Positions 17,454-26,598 of a DNA stretch of 64,000 bases are shown here, in pieces. Location: NCBI GenBank assembly GCA_016707585.1, contig JADJHL010000009.1:142747-206746 (forward strand). Direction: 5' to 3'. How positions within the stretch are numbered: the stretch's first letter is position 1; every line of letters starts with the position of its first letter. The notes below the pieces were generated by a model. That model was given only the letters and a program-made list of their open reading frames with translations. It ran no database searches and was not told the DNA's origin. A program made the position numbers and the translations under genes. The stretch is from Ignavibacteriales bacterium. Lineage in GTDB: Bacteria; Bacteroidota; Ignavibacteria; Ignavibacteriales; Ignavibacteriaceae.

Positions 17454-18215
17454 ATGGATGAAAATTCAATGAGCAATATGTTAACCCAAATATTAGTGCC
17501 ATTATTAGCTGCGCATTTTCTTGCAGATTTTATCCTTCAAACAGATGAAGATGTAAAACGTAAACAAAGTATTTTAGTTTTTAGTAAACATATAGTTCTT
17601 GTTACATTACTTAGTTATCTATTTGTAGGAAGTTGGCACTGTTTTACAATCCCTTTGGTAATATTAGTAAGTCATGCAGTAATTGATTTATTAAAAAAAA
17701 CAATTAAGAAAGATTCAATAACAATATTCTTAATTGATCAAGTTGCACATTATTTAGTGATTATTGGTTTGTCAATTTATATGCAGAATAAACTTTCTCA
17801 AGATGTGACAAATCTATTTTGGTATAATACATGGGCAAGTGTTTATGCAAAAACATTGATAATTATTATCGCTTTGATATTAGTAACAAAGTTTAGCAGC
17901 ATAATAATCAGTTACATAATAAGACCATTTCAAATAAAAATATTTAAAGGTGAAAACAACAATAAAGATGAAATAAAAACAGGAAGAATTATAGGCTATC
18001 TTGAAAGAATTATTATTCTTGTTTTATTTCTTGCTGAGTTACCAGCGGTTGTTGGTTTTTTAATTACTGCTAAATCGATATTACGATATGCGGAAATTAA
18101 AAATGAAAAAGATAAGGTTATGGTAGAGTATGTTTTAATAGGCACGCTATTAAGTTTTACAATTGGAATATCAATTGCATTTATTACAACTAAAGTAATT
18201 TTATTTATTTATTAA
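17454..18215 (+). CDS. DUF3307 polytopic membrane protein
   Basis: This 253-residue protein has about seven hydrophobic segments. The N-terminal AAHFLADFILQTD motif is diagnostic of DUF3307. Its first half carries repeated His/Asp positions in or beside membrane helices: H21, D25, H46, H74, D78, D95 and H99 (SKHIV, SHAVIDLL, IDQVAHY). That pattern would suit an intramembrane metal site or hydrolase, which is an inference. No function is established for the family. It stands behind the SatD-like gene on the same strand, separated by 157 bases that contain two palindromes. It converges on gltX with only 7 bases between stops. Confidence 0.8.
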   Translation: MDENSMSNMLTQILVPLLAAHFLADFILQTDEDVKRKQSILVFSKHIVLVTLLSYLFVGSWHCFTIPLVILVSHAVIDLLKKTIKKDSITIFLIDQVAHYLVIIGLSIYMQNKLSQDVTNLFWYNTWASVYAKTLIIIIALILVTKFSSIIISYIIRPFQIKIFKGENNNKDEIKTGRIIGYLERIIILVLFLAELPAVVGFLITAKSILRYAEIKNEKDKVMVEYVLIGTLLSFTIGISIAFITTKVILFIY

Positions 18216-18222
18216 TTAAAAA

Positions 18223-19683
18223 TCAAACTGAAATATTTTTAATTGCAGTTTCAATCCTTTTAACAACTTCATCCTTACCAAGAATAAAAAGTAAATCAAA
18301 CATTCCAGGTCCAGTACTTTGCCCAGAAACTGCGAGTCTTAACGGATGAATTAGTTTTCCTTTCCCAACATTTATTTCTTCTGAAACTTTGGCAAGAGCG
18401 TGTTCAAAATCTTCTTTGGTTGGATTATTTAATAAAGCAAATTCTTGTTTTAGTTTATTTAAATGTTCAGGTGTTTCTGGTTTCCAATTTTTCTCAATAG
18501 ATTTTTGCTCATACTCAGCTGGAGTAACGTAAAAGTAGGTGCAAGTATCTATAAATTCTTTTATGAATGATACTCTCTCTTTCATTGCTTCAATAATTAA
18601 TTTCAAATAATTATCCGAATAATTTTGGTTTTTGAATTCAGACTTTTGAATTTCATCTTTTAATAAATTAAGTAATTCTTCAATTGATTTTTTACGAAGA
18701 TGTTCAGCATTTAACCAGTTTAACTTTTGAAGATCAAAAACTGCTCCTGCTTTGTTAACTCTTTCTAAAGTAAAACGGGAAATCAATTCATCCATATAAT
18801 AAAATTCTTTGTCATCTCCAGCATTCCATCCAAGCAAAGCAACAAAATTTACAAGTGCATCTTTCAAAAATCCTTTATCTCGATAATCCTCAACTGCAAC
18901 ATCACCTTGTCGTTTAGAAAGCTTTGAACGATCAGGATTTAGAAGGAGTGGAAGGTGAGCAAATATTGGTCGTTCCCAGCCAAAAGCATCATAAAGTAAA
19001 ACGTGTTTTGGAGTTGAGGAGAGCCATTCTTCACCACGAATAACATGAGTAATTTTCATCAAATGATCATCAACTACATTTGCAAGATGATAGGTTGGAT
19101 AATTATCACTTTTAATTAAAACCTGATCATCAACATTATTACTTTCAAATTCAACATGTTCTCGAACAATATCATCAAACTTAATTGTGTTATTTCCCTC
19201 TACGTTTAATCTTACAACTTTTGGAATTCCAGCATTAAGATTGTTTTCAATTTCTTTTTTAGATAAGTGAAGACAATGTTTATCATACTTTGCTTGTGGT
19301 AATTTTTGTTTTTCTTGTTCTTCTTTTAAAGTCTTTAGTCTTTCCGGAGTACAGAAACAATAATATGCTTTGCCTTTTTCTATTAACTCATCAGCATATT
19401 TTTTATAAATATCTAATCTTTGAGATTGCATATATGGGCCATAATTTCCGCCAGTTTCTGGTCCTTCATCAAAATTTAATCCAGCCCACATTAGGGCTTT
19501 GATTAAATTCTCAACAGCACCTTCAACATATCTGTTACGATCAGTGTCTTCAATCCTTAAAACGAAAGTGCCGTTATTTTTTTTAGCAAAAAGATAGTTG
19601 TATAAGGCTGTTCGTAATCCACCAACGTGTAAATAGCCTGTTGGACTTGGCGCAAATCGAACTCGTGGTGTTTCATTAATCAT
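18223..19683 (-). CDS. gltX: Glutamyl-tRNA synthetase
   Basis: This 486-residue class I synthetase attaches glutamate to tRNA-Glu. RFAPSPTGYLHVGGLRTAL contains the HIGH-equivalent and SKLSKRQGD the KMSKS-equivalent. The Rossmann domain, stem-contact fold and alpha-helical anticodon domain follow in order; the length is normal. It is alone on the reverse strand between a convergent membrane gene and the sensor kinase-like gene, which is upstream of it on the same strand with a 79-base gap. Confidence 0.97.
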   Translation of the reverse strand: MINETPRVRFAPSPTGYLHVGGLRTALYNYLFAKKNNGTFVLRIEDTDRNRYVEGAVENLIKALMWAGLNFDEGPETGGNYGPYMQSQRLDIYKKYADELIEKGKAYYCFCTPERLKTLKEEQEKQKLPQAKYDKHCLHLSKKEIENNLNAGIPKVVRLNVEGNNTIKFDDIVREHVEFESNNVDDQVLIKSDNYPTYHLANVVDDHLMKITHVIRGEEWLSSTPKHVLLYDAFGWERPIFAHLPLLLNPDRSKLSKRQGDVAVEDYRDKGFLKDALVNFVALLGWNAGDDKEFYYMDELISRFTLERVNKAGAVFDLQKLNWLNAEHLRKKSIEELLNLLKDEIQKSEFKNQNYSDNYLKLIIEAMKERVSFIKEFIDTCTYFYVTPAEYEQKSIEKNWKPETPEHLNKLKQEFALLNNPTKEDFEHALAKVSEEINVGKGKLIHPLRLAVSGQSTGPGMFDLLFILGKDEVVKRIETAIKNISV

Positions 19684-19762
19684 TTTGTGGAATTCCTATA
19701 AAATTGAATGCGTAAAAATACAAAAGTATTTTTACGCAAATTAAAAGTGAGATTGATATAAT

Positions 19763-22123
19763 CTAAAACCTTGAAGTTTTTTTCTCGGTGTAGTATTTAA
19801 CTTTTTCTATAAACTCCTGGCTATCTATCGGTTTTGGTATATAATCAGTAGCGCCAGCTTCCAAACATTTTTCACGATCACCTTTCATAGCAAAAGCTGT
19901 AAGTGCAATAATTGGAGTTTCTCTATAATCATCAAGTTCACGAATTTTTTGTGTTGCTTCAAATCCGTTCATAACAGGCATTTGCATATCCATTAATATT
20001 AAATCATAATGTTGTGTTTGAACCTGCTCGTATGCTTGTAATCCGTTTTCTACTACAACTATTGACTCAAAATTATTTTTCTTAAGTAATCTTGTAACAA
20101 TAATTTGTGAATGTTTATAATCTTCTACTAATAATATCTTAACAGAATCTTTGGATTCTTTTACTTCTTCAGGAGTTGCTGGTTCATCAAAACGATTTAT
20201 CATTGCATTCACAGTCTCTGCAAGATCTTCAATATTTGTGCTGCTCTTATGTAATAAATCTGCAAACAAACCATCAATCTTTTTAAGATCATCCTGGTAA
20301 GATTCTTTACCAGTATAAATTATAATTGGAAGTTTAGAAAAACTTTTATTTGATTTTATCATCTTGATTAAATCAAATCCATTTACAACCGGCATATCAA
20401 GATCAATAATTGCAAGATCAAGGTTAAGATTTTCAATCATACCAATCACTTTTGATGATTGATGTTCTGCTATTGCATTAAATCCAGCTTGCTCAACAGC
20501 TTCTTTAATAAGATTTAATGTAGGTATGTCATCATCAACAATAAGAATGTTGGAATCTTTTTTTAGTTTATAACTTGTAAGCACTTCTACTAGATATTTG
20601 TAGTTGATTGGCTTAACAAAGTATTCAACTGCTCCCATCATAAAAGCTTTTTGTTGCTCAGCTTCAACAGAACAAACAATAACAGGCATATGCTTTGTTA
20701 GTGGACTTTCTCTAAACTGTTTTAATAGTTCAAATCCATTTGCATCAGGCAGAATGATATCCATAATTACAGCTAAAAACTGTTGGGATTCAACAATCTT
20801 CATTGCTTGCTGAGCAGAGTTTACGATTGTTGGTTCGTAACCCCATTTGGTAAGATAATTGCTTAACAATTTTGATGTAGCATAATCGTCTTCAACAACT
20901 AAAACTTTGTTTTTTGTACCAACAGGTTTTGGTAAACCAGCAAGTTGTCCTTCAATGGATGAAGACATTTCTGCAGCAACAGAAAAAGTATAAGTTATAC
21001 CTTTCCCAACTCCGCTTGAAATACTTATATCACCATTTAAAAATTCAATATATTTTTTAGTTAAGGTTAAACCTAAGCCAGTTAAGTTACCAAATTTTGA
21101 ATTGTGTAATTCGTTCAGTGAAAAAGGTTGAAAGAACTCAGTACTCTTCTTTGCGTTTAAACCCGCACTTGTATCAGAAATTCTAAAAACAATTTTTTTA
21201 GTATTGGGTGCAGAAACCGTAACTGAAATTTTACCTCGTTCGGTTAGCCTGATTGAGTTAGTTAAAATATTTAATAAAATATATCTGAGTTTTTGAGTAT
21301 CAATTTTGATGCTTTCAGGAATTCCGGTATCAATATCAACAACAAATTCTATTCTTGTTTTTTCAATCTTTGAGCTGAATAATGAAACAACTTCATTTAT
21401 ATAATCTTTAAAATTAACAGATGTTAATCCTACTCGAGTAATACCGCTTTCAAGTTTACTTAAATCTATTAGATCATTTATTACTGAAAGAAGTTCAAAA
21501 GCATTCTCTTTTAAAGTGCCAACATATTCAGTTTGAGAAGGAGAGAGGTTTTCTTCGTTTAATAAAGAAGCAAAACCCATAATGCTGTTTGTTGGTGTTC
21601 TAAGTTCCTGAGCAATATTTGCAATAATTGAACTTAATGAACTATTAAGTATTCCTTTGTTTCCGATCCATAATTTTAAAAGATTTTTTAAGCTTTCACT
21701 TATTGTTTCAATATTATCAATTTCACTTGTAGTAAAATCTGATTTCTTCGCAAGTTTTAACATTGCTGTTTGTCCATCAGCAATGGTTAAAAGTACACAA
21801 CCTTCGTTTATAATATGATCAGTAATATTGAATGAACAATTTGTTTGCTTTACAAATTGGCTTGTTTGATTATTTTGGGTAAGGTTTTTACAATTTGGAC
21901 AGGTTATTTGAACATCACTTGAGAGAGATTTTTTTGCTGTTGCAGATTTACCGATTAGTTCTAAACCGGAACTATTATTAATCTTAAATATAGCAGCAGC
22001 TTCTAATTCAAATTCTTTAACTATAAAATCGCACAACTTACTCGGAAAATCTGCTGATGACCTTGTTGCAGCCTGTATGAGTTCATTATACTTGCCTAAA
22101 AAATCTATTTTTGAACTTTGCAT
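19763..22123 (-). CDS. Hybrid histidine-kinase-like protein with three receiver domains and a lost phospho-His
   Basis: This 786-residue protein has an N-terminal GAF-like region (about 1-150) with a CPNC pair, a HisKA-like dimerisation part (about 160-230), a HATPase_c domain (about 275-390) and three receiver domains (about 405-515, 530-645 and 665-780). The H-box reads NIAQELRTPTNS: the phosphorylated His is Gln172 (codon CAG). The ATPase N-box Asn is kept (LLNILTNS), but the first G-box reads DTSAGLN and lacks one Gly. The receivers each have their Asp (VIMDI, IIDLDMP, LMDMQMP) and Lys. It cannot autophosphorylate in the usual way, and may act as a receiver hub or with a partner kinase. 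No membrane segment is present. Confidence 0.9.
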   Translation of the reverse strand: MQSSKIDFLGKYNELIQAATRSSADFPSKLCDFIVKEFELEAAAIFKINNSSGLELIGKSATAKKSLSSDVQITCPNCKNLTQNNQTSQFVKQTNCSFNITDHIINEGCVLLTIADGQTAMLKLAKKSDFTTSEIDNIETISESLKNLLKLWIGNKGILNSSLSSIIANIAQELRTPTNSIMGFASLLNEENLSPSQTEYVGTLKENAFELLSVINDLIDLSKLESGITRVGLTSVNFKDYINEVVSLFSSKIEKTRIEFVVDIDTGIPESIKIDTQKLRYILLNILTNSIRLTERGKISVTVSAPNTKKIVFRISDTSAGLNAKKSTEFFQPFSLNELHNSKFGNLTGLGLTLTKKYIEFLNGDISISSGVGKGITYTFSVAAEMSSSIEGQLAGLPKPVGTKNKVLVVEDDYATSKLLSNYLTKWGYEPTIVNSAQQAMKIVESQQFLAVIMDIILPDANGFELLKQFRESPLTKHMPVIVCSVEAEQQKAFMMGAVEYFVKPINYKYLVEVLTSYKLKKDSNILIVDDDIPTLNLIKEAVEQAGFNAIAEHQSSKVIGMIENLNLDLAIIDLDMPVVNGFDLIKMIKSNKSFSKLPIIIYTGKESYQDDLKKIDGLFADLLHKSSTNIEDLAETVNAMINRFDEPATPEEVKESKDSVKILLVEDYKHSQIIVTRLLKKNNFESIVVVENGLQAYEQVQTQHYDLILMDMQMPVMNGFEATQKIRELDDYRETPIIALTAFAMKGDREKCLEAGATDYIPKPIDSQEFIEKVKYYTEKKTSRF

Positions 22124-22406
22124 ATTCCCTTTAACAATTCTGTAGATTTATTTATTAATTATTAATTAGACTTTTGATTTTTTGATATCTTAAAATTACA
22201 CAATACTAAGCTATATTTCTAAAAACTTTGAAATAAAGTAAACGTAAATCTATAAAAATCTTACAATTTTCATAATAAGCTAAGACATTCCAAAAATATA
22301 GGATAAAATTTAAAATTGATTTTGTCTCAATTATTGGTAAATAAATAATATGGTATTGATAAAACCTGTAGCTTAACTTAGTTTTCTACAAAAAAACTGC
22401 TAATTT

Positions 22407-25400
22407 TTGAAATCGTTTAAGCATTACACTATAATATTCGTATTTTTTTTGATTTGGTTTACCCAAGCCAAAGCACAAAATGATTATAATTCTGTTTTAG
22501 TAACTGATACAATTGCTATAAACTTTCAAAACCATTATACAATTTCTCAAGTTCATATCTTACCAAATACAGAAAGTATTTATTTAAAAGGTAAAAAACT
22601 TTATTCAGAAGATTATACATTCAAATATTCTGAAGGCAACTTTAGTCTTTCAAGTTCGCTGCCTTACTCGATTTTTGATACACTTATTGTAACATATCGA
22701 TCACTAAAACTAAATCTAAAAAAAGAATACAAAAGAAGAAGCTTAGTTATTAAGTATGATGAAAAATTTGGAGACACAATTAGTGTTCTTACCACAACAT
22801 CTACTGGATTATCACCTGATGCAATTTTTGGTTCCGATATGCAAAAAAGTGGAACAATAGTTCGTGGTTTTACTGTTGGTACAACAAAAGATTTTTCATT
22901 AAGTAGCGGATTAAGATTGCAACTTTCGGGCAAGATTTCTGAAGATATAGAAATTGTTGCAGCATTAACAGATGAAAACACACCAATTCAACCTGAAGGC
23001 AATACTGAACGACTTGAAGAGCTTGATAAAGTTTTTATCCAGATGAAACACCCAAATGTTGTTGGCACTTTTGGTGATTACCAGTTAACACAAAGATCTG
23101 GTGAGTTTGGTGTTATTGATAGAAAGCTGCAAGGTTTGATGGGCGAATTTAATTATGGTGATGTTTCCGGCTATCTCTCAATTGCAAACTCAAGAGGAAA
23201 ATTTAATAGCAATAGTTTAATTGGATTGGATGGAACTCAAGGTCCATATCGTTTAGGTGGAATTAATAATGAACGTGATATTATCATTATTGCAGGAACC
23301 GAAAAAGTTTTTCTCGATGGAATTGAAATGAAGCGTGGTGAAAATAATGATTACACCATTGAATACTCTAACGCAACAATTACTTTTACTCCAAATAGAT
23401 TGATTACATCTGCAAGCAGAATTAATGTTGATTTTGAATATACTGATAGACAATTTGCTCGCAGTTTTTTTGGTTCCGGAACATCAGCAAAATTTTTTAA
23501 TGATAAACTAAAAGTAAAATTTCAATATTTGCGAGAAGGCGATGATCAAGATGCGCCAATCGATATTTCCTTAAGTGATGACGATAAAAATATTTTAGCT
23601 CAAGCCGGTGATGATCGAAATAAAGCAGTAAAATCGGGCGTAAAACTTGCGGAGCCGGATTCACTAGGACAGATAAAAGGTATTTACACAAAAGTTGATA
23701 CTACAATTAATTCTGTAGCATTTACTTATTATGTTTATAATCCCGGCGATTCACTTTCCTTATACACAGTAAGTTTTAGTTATGTTGGCGAAGGTAAAGG
23801 TGATTACAATCGCCAGAGTTTAGGTTATTATAATTTTGTTGGAATCGGAAGTGGTAATTATTTGCCGATAATCTATCTGCCAACTCCACAGTTAAAACAA
23901 ATAGGAAATATTTCAATTGATGTTAAGCCATTTGAAAATGTAATTCTAAGTTTAGAGTATGCGGGAAGTTTGTGGGATAAAAACAGAATGTCTGCAATTG
24001 ATGAAGGTGATAATTATGGTTATGCAAGAAATATTTCACTAAAAGTTTTGCCTACTCAAATTTTACTTGGAGATTTAAATTTTGGCAAAGCTGGATTTTC
24101 TTACCGCGATAGATTTGTTCAGGGTAAATTTACTTCCTTAGATAGATTTGATGATGTTGAGTTTAATAGAAATTATAACTCTGCTAATCAAACAAAAATT
24201 AACGACGAATCTTTACGTGAAATTGGAGTATCACTCCAACCAATTCAGGAATTTACTATTAATTCTACTTCCGGATTTTTACGAAAAGGTGATGATTTTT
24301 CTTCCGATCGATTCAATAATCTTATAAGATTTACAGATACAAAAGACTTTAACTTTGAATACAATCTTGATTATGTAAAATCAAAAACAGCATTTCTAAA
24401 AAGTAATTGGTTAAGACATAAAGCAAATGCTTTTTATACTTTATGGTTATTTAAACCTGGATTTGAATTTTTAGCTGAAGATAAACAGGATAAACAAATT
24501 CAAAAAGATTCTTTGCTTACCGGAAGTTTAAAGTATTTTGAATATTCACCTTATCTTGAATTGATTGAGTATTATGGGTTTAAAATTATTACAAAATATT
24601 CTTTGCGTGATGATTATTTACCGTTAAATGGGTTGATGCTCAAGGAATCAAAATCCAAAACTTATTCGCTTGAAATGAATTATTCAGGATTAAAAGAAGT
24701 AAGTACAAATCTTGTTTTAACTTTTAGAAATAAAAAATACGATGGACTTTTTAGAACAAAAGGTTTGCTTGATAATGAAACAATTTTAATTCGTTCGCGA
24801 ACTAAGTTTGTATTTTGGGAACGATTATTAAACGGTGATTTGTATTATGAAGTCTCAACTCAAAAATCTGCAAAACTGCAAAAAGTTTTTGTACGTGTAG
24901 AGCAGGGAACAGGCAACTATATTTTTCTTGGTGATTTGAACAACAATGGTATTGCGGATGAAAATGAATTTGAACCAACTTTATACGATGGTGATTATAT
25001 CCAGGTAACAATTCCAACGGATGAACTTTTCCCTGTTATCGATTTAAAAACAAGCACAAGATGGAAAATAAATTTTGCGGAACTTATAGATAAAAATTCA
25101 TTTATCGGACAAATTATAAGTCCAATCTCATCTGAAACTTTCTGGAGAATTGAAGAGAACAGCCGCGAGACGAATTATGCAAATATTTATTTGTTAAATT
25201 TTTCAACATTTCAGAATGAAAGCTCAACTATACGCGGTTCAAATTATATTCAGCAAGATGTTTTTCTATTTGAAAATGATCAGGAACTTTCACTTAGATT
25301 TAGATATTCACAACGAACAGCATTAAGTCAATTCAGCTCTGGATTTGAACGATATTACAATCGTGAACGTAGTTTAAGAATTAAGTTTAAAATGATAAAA

Positions 25401-25880
25401 GAAATATCAAATCAAACTGATATTGTATTTCAGGATGATAACGTTTCTGCAATCGAAAGTTCTAACAGGACGAGACAAATAAATTCTAATAATGTTATAT
25501 CAGAATTTTCTTACAGACCTGATAGAAATATAGAAGTTGGATTTCGTATTAAAGCTGGCAGAAGTGAAGATGGCTATCCAGTAACTCCAACAATTATTGA
25601 TTTGAATTCCCAGTTAATCAGATTTAATCTTTCATTTCTGGGAACAGGAAGATTGAGAGTTGAAATTGAACGTAACGAACTTATTGCAAACACAACTCAA
25701 AATTTAATTCCGTATGAACTTACGGCAGGAAACCAAATAGGTAAAAATTATTTTTGGCGATTAAATTTTGATTACAAACTTTCGTCTTTTTTGCAAACAA
25801 CAATCAGTTATGATGGAAGAGTGCAGGGAACAAACAAAGTTATTCATACAGCAAAAGCCGAAGCAAGAGCATATTTTTAA
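22407..25880 (+). CDS. Large outer-membrane surface protein (1157 residues), unknown
   Basis: A TTG start gives a signal peptide ending in AKAQ, then about 1130 residues of beta-rich sequence without Cys-rich or catalytic motifs. The first 350 residues are beta-sandwich-like. A segment around 300-350 (IAGTEKVFLDGIEMKRGENNDYTIEYSNATITFTPN, here split) resembles repeats in very large gliding/T9SS barrel proteins such as SprA. The C-terminal half looks like a large transmembrane beta-barrel and ends in an aromatic residue. It is therefore most likely an outer-membrane barrel of this phylum with unknown role. No operon partner is visible; a 283-base AT-rich gap separates it from the kinase-like gene. 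Confidence 0.8.
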   Translation: MKSFKHYTIIFVFFLIWFTQAKAQNDYNSVLVTDTIAINFQNHYTISQVHILPNTESIYLKGKKLYSEDYTFKYSEGNFSLSSSLPYSIFDTLIVTYRSLKLNLKKEYKRRSLVIKYDEKFGDTISVLTTTSTGLSPDAIFGSDMQKSGTIVRGFTVGTTKDFSLSSGLRLQLSGKISEDIEIVAALTDENTPIQPEGNTERLEELDKVFIQMKHPNVVGTFGDYQLTQRSGEFGVIDRKLQGLMGEFNYGDVSGYLSIANSRGKFNSNSLIGLDGTQGPYRLGGINNERDIIIIAGTEKVFLDGIEMKRGENNDYTIEYSNATITFTPNRLITSASRINVDFEYTDRQFARSFFGSGTSAKFFNDKLKVKFQYLREGDDQDAPIDISLSDDDKNILAQAGDDRNKAVKSGVKLAEPDSLGQIKGIYTKVDTTINSVAFTYYVYNPGDSLSLYTVSFSYVGEGKGDYNRQSLGYYNFVGIGSGNYLPIIYLPTPQLKQIGNISIDVKPFENVILSLEYAGSLWDKNRMSAIDEGDNYGYARNISLKVLPTQILLGDLNFGKAGFSYRDRFVQGKFTSLDRFDDVEFNRNYNSANQTKINDESLREIGVSLQPIQEFTINSTSGFLRKGDDFSSDRFNNLIRFTDTKDFNFEYNLDYVKSKTAFLKSNWLRHKANAFYTLWLFKPGFEFLAEDKQDKQIQKDSLLTGSLKYFEYSPYLELIEYYGFKIITKYSLRDDYLPLNGLMLKESKSKTYSLEMNYSGLKEVSTNLVLTFRNKKYDGLFRTKGLLDNETILIRSRTKFVFWERLLNGDLYYEVSTQKSAKLQKVFVRVEQGTGNYIFLGDLNNNGIADENEFEPTLYDGDYIQVTIPTDELFPVIDLKTSTRWKINFAELIDKNSFIGQIISPISSETFWRIEENSRETNYANIYLLNFSTFQNESSTIRGSNYIQQDVFLFENDQELSLRFRYSQRTALSQFSSGFERYYNRERSLRIKFKMIKEISNQTDIVFQDDNVSAIESSNRTRQINSNNVISEFSYRPDRNIEVGFRIKAGRSEDGYPVTPTIIDLNSQLIRFNLSFLGTGRLRVEIERNELIANTTQNLIPYELTAGNQIGKNYFWRLNFDYKLSSFLQTTISYDGRVQGTNKVIHTAKAEARAYF

Positions 25881-25914
25881 TGTATAATTTAGAATGAATA
25901 ATGTACAATTAAAA

Positions 25915-26000
25915 ACTTAGTGTTTCTTAGTGCTCTGAGTGACTTAGTGGTAAATCTCTTTTCTCACCACATAGACACTAAGTACACTTAGTTTCACTTA
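25915..26000. repeat. CTTAGTG/CACTAAG repeat stretch
   Basis: Several copies of CTTAGTG in the left half and CACTAAG or ACACTTAG in the right half make an imperfect inverted repeat between two genes. It looks like a decayed dispersed element. I see no gene in it. Confidence 0.4.
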
Positions 26001-26011
26001 GAAAGAATAAA

Positions 26012-26473
26012 ATGAACATAATCTCAAACTTAATCGAAGCACATATTTTCCGTGAGCGAAATGGCAAACTTGAATTTCTTCTTCTTAAAAGATCACCCGT
26101 ACAATATTATCCAAACTTATGGCAAATGGTATCAGGTAAACTCAAAGAAAATGAAACTGCTTACAATGCAGCATTACGCGAGATAAAAGAAGAAACAAGT
26201 TTGATTCCAGAAAAGTTCTGGGTTGCACCAACTGTAAACTCGTTTTACTCGCCTGATAAAGATTACATTTGTTTACTTCCAGTTTTTGCAGCAAAAGTAA
26301 AGGTAGATAGCGAAGTTAAATTGAGTAGTGAGCATACAGAGTATAAATGGTTAAGTTCTGAAGATGCAAAAAATATACTTGCGTGGGATGGACAACGAAG
26401 ATCTGTTGATGTAATTGTTGACTATGTTCTTAAGAGAAATTCATTTTTAAATTTTATAGAAATAAAAAACTGA
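26012..26473 (+). CDS. Nudix hydrolase
   Basis: This 153-residue protein has a full Nudix box: G-KLKENE-T...AALREIKEETSL matches G-x5-E-x7-REUxEE, with Thr where Gly is usual. Such enzymes cut nucleoside diphosphates linked to another group. The start of the fold (LEFLLLKRSPVQYYPNLWQMVSGKL) resembles dATP or dihydroneopterin-triphosphate pyrophosphatases of the NudB type. The substrate is uncertain. It stands between the large outer-membrane protein and a convergent secreted glycosidase. Confidence 0.88.
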   Translation: MNIISNLIEAHIFRERNGKLEFLLLKRSPVQYYPNLWQMVSGKLKENETAYNAALREIKEETSLIPEKFWVAPTVNSFYSPDKDYICLLPVFAAKVKVDSEVKLSSEHTEYKWLSSEDAKNILAWDGQRRSVDVIVDYVLKRNSFLNFIEIKN

Positions 26474-26598
26474 ATGTCATTGAGAAATACGAAGTGACGA
26501 AGCAATCGGTTTTTAACTATTATTATCATATCGATTTCTGATAAATACTTTCTCGTTACCTCTTGCGTCTCACGTCTTTCTATTTTCGTTTCTCACTC

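Noticed and set aside
22664..22981. 105-codon reverse-strand ORF inside the 1157-residue protein gene
   Set aside because: It lies wholly inside a well-supported gene in the opposite direction and shows low-complexity Ser/Val-rich sequence typical of an antisense shadow.
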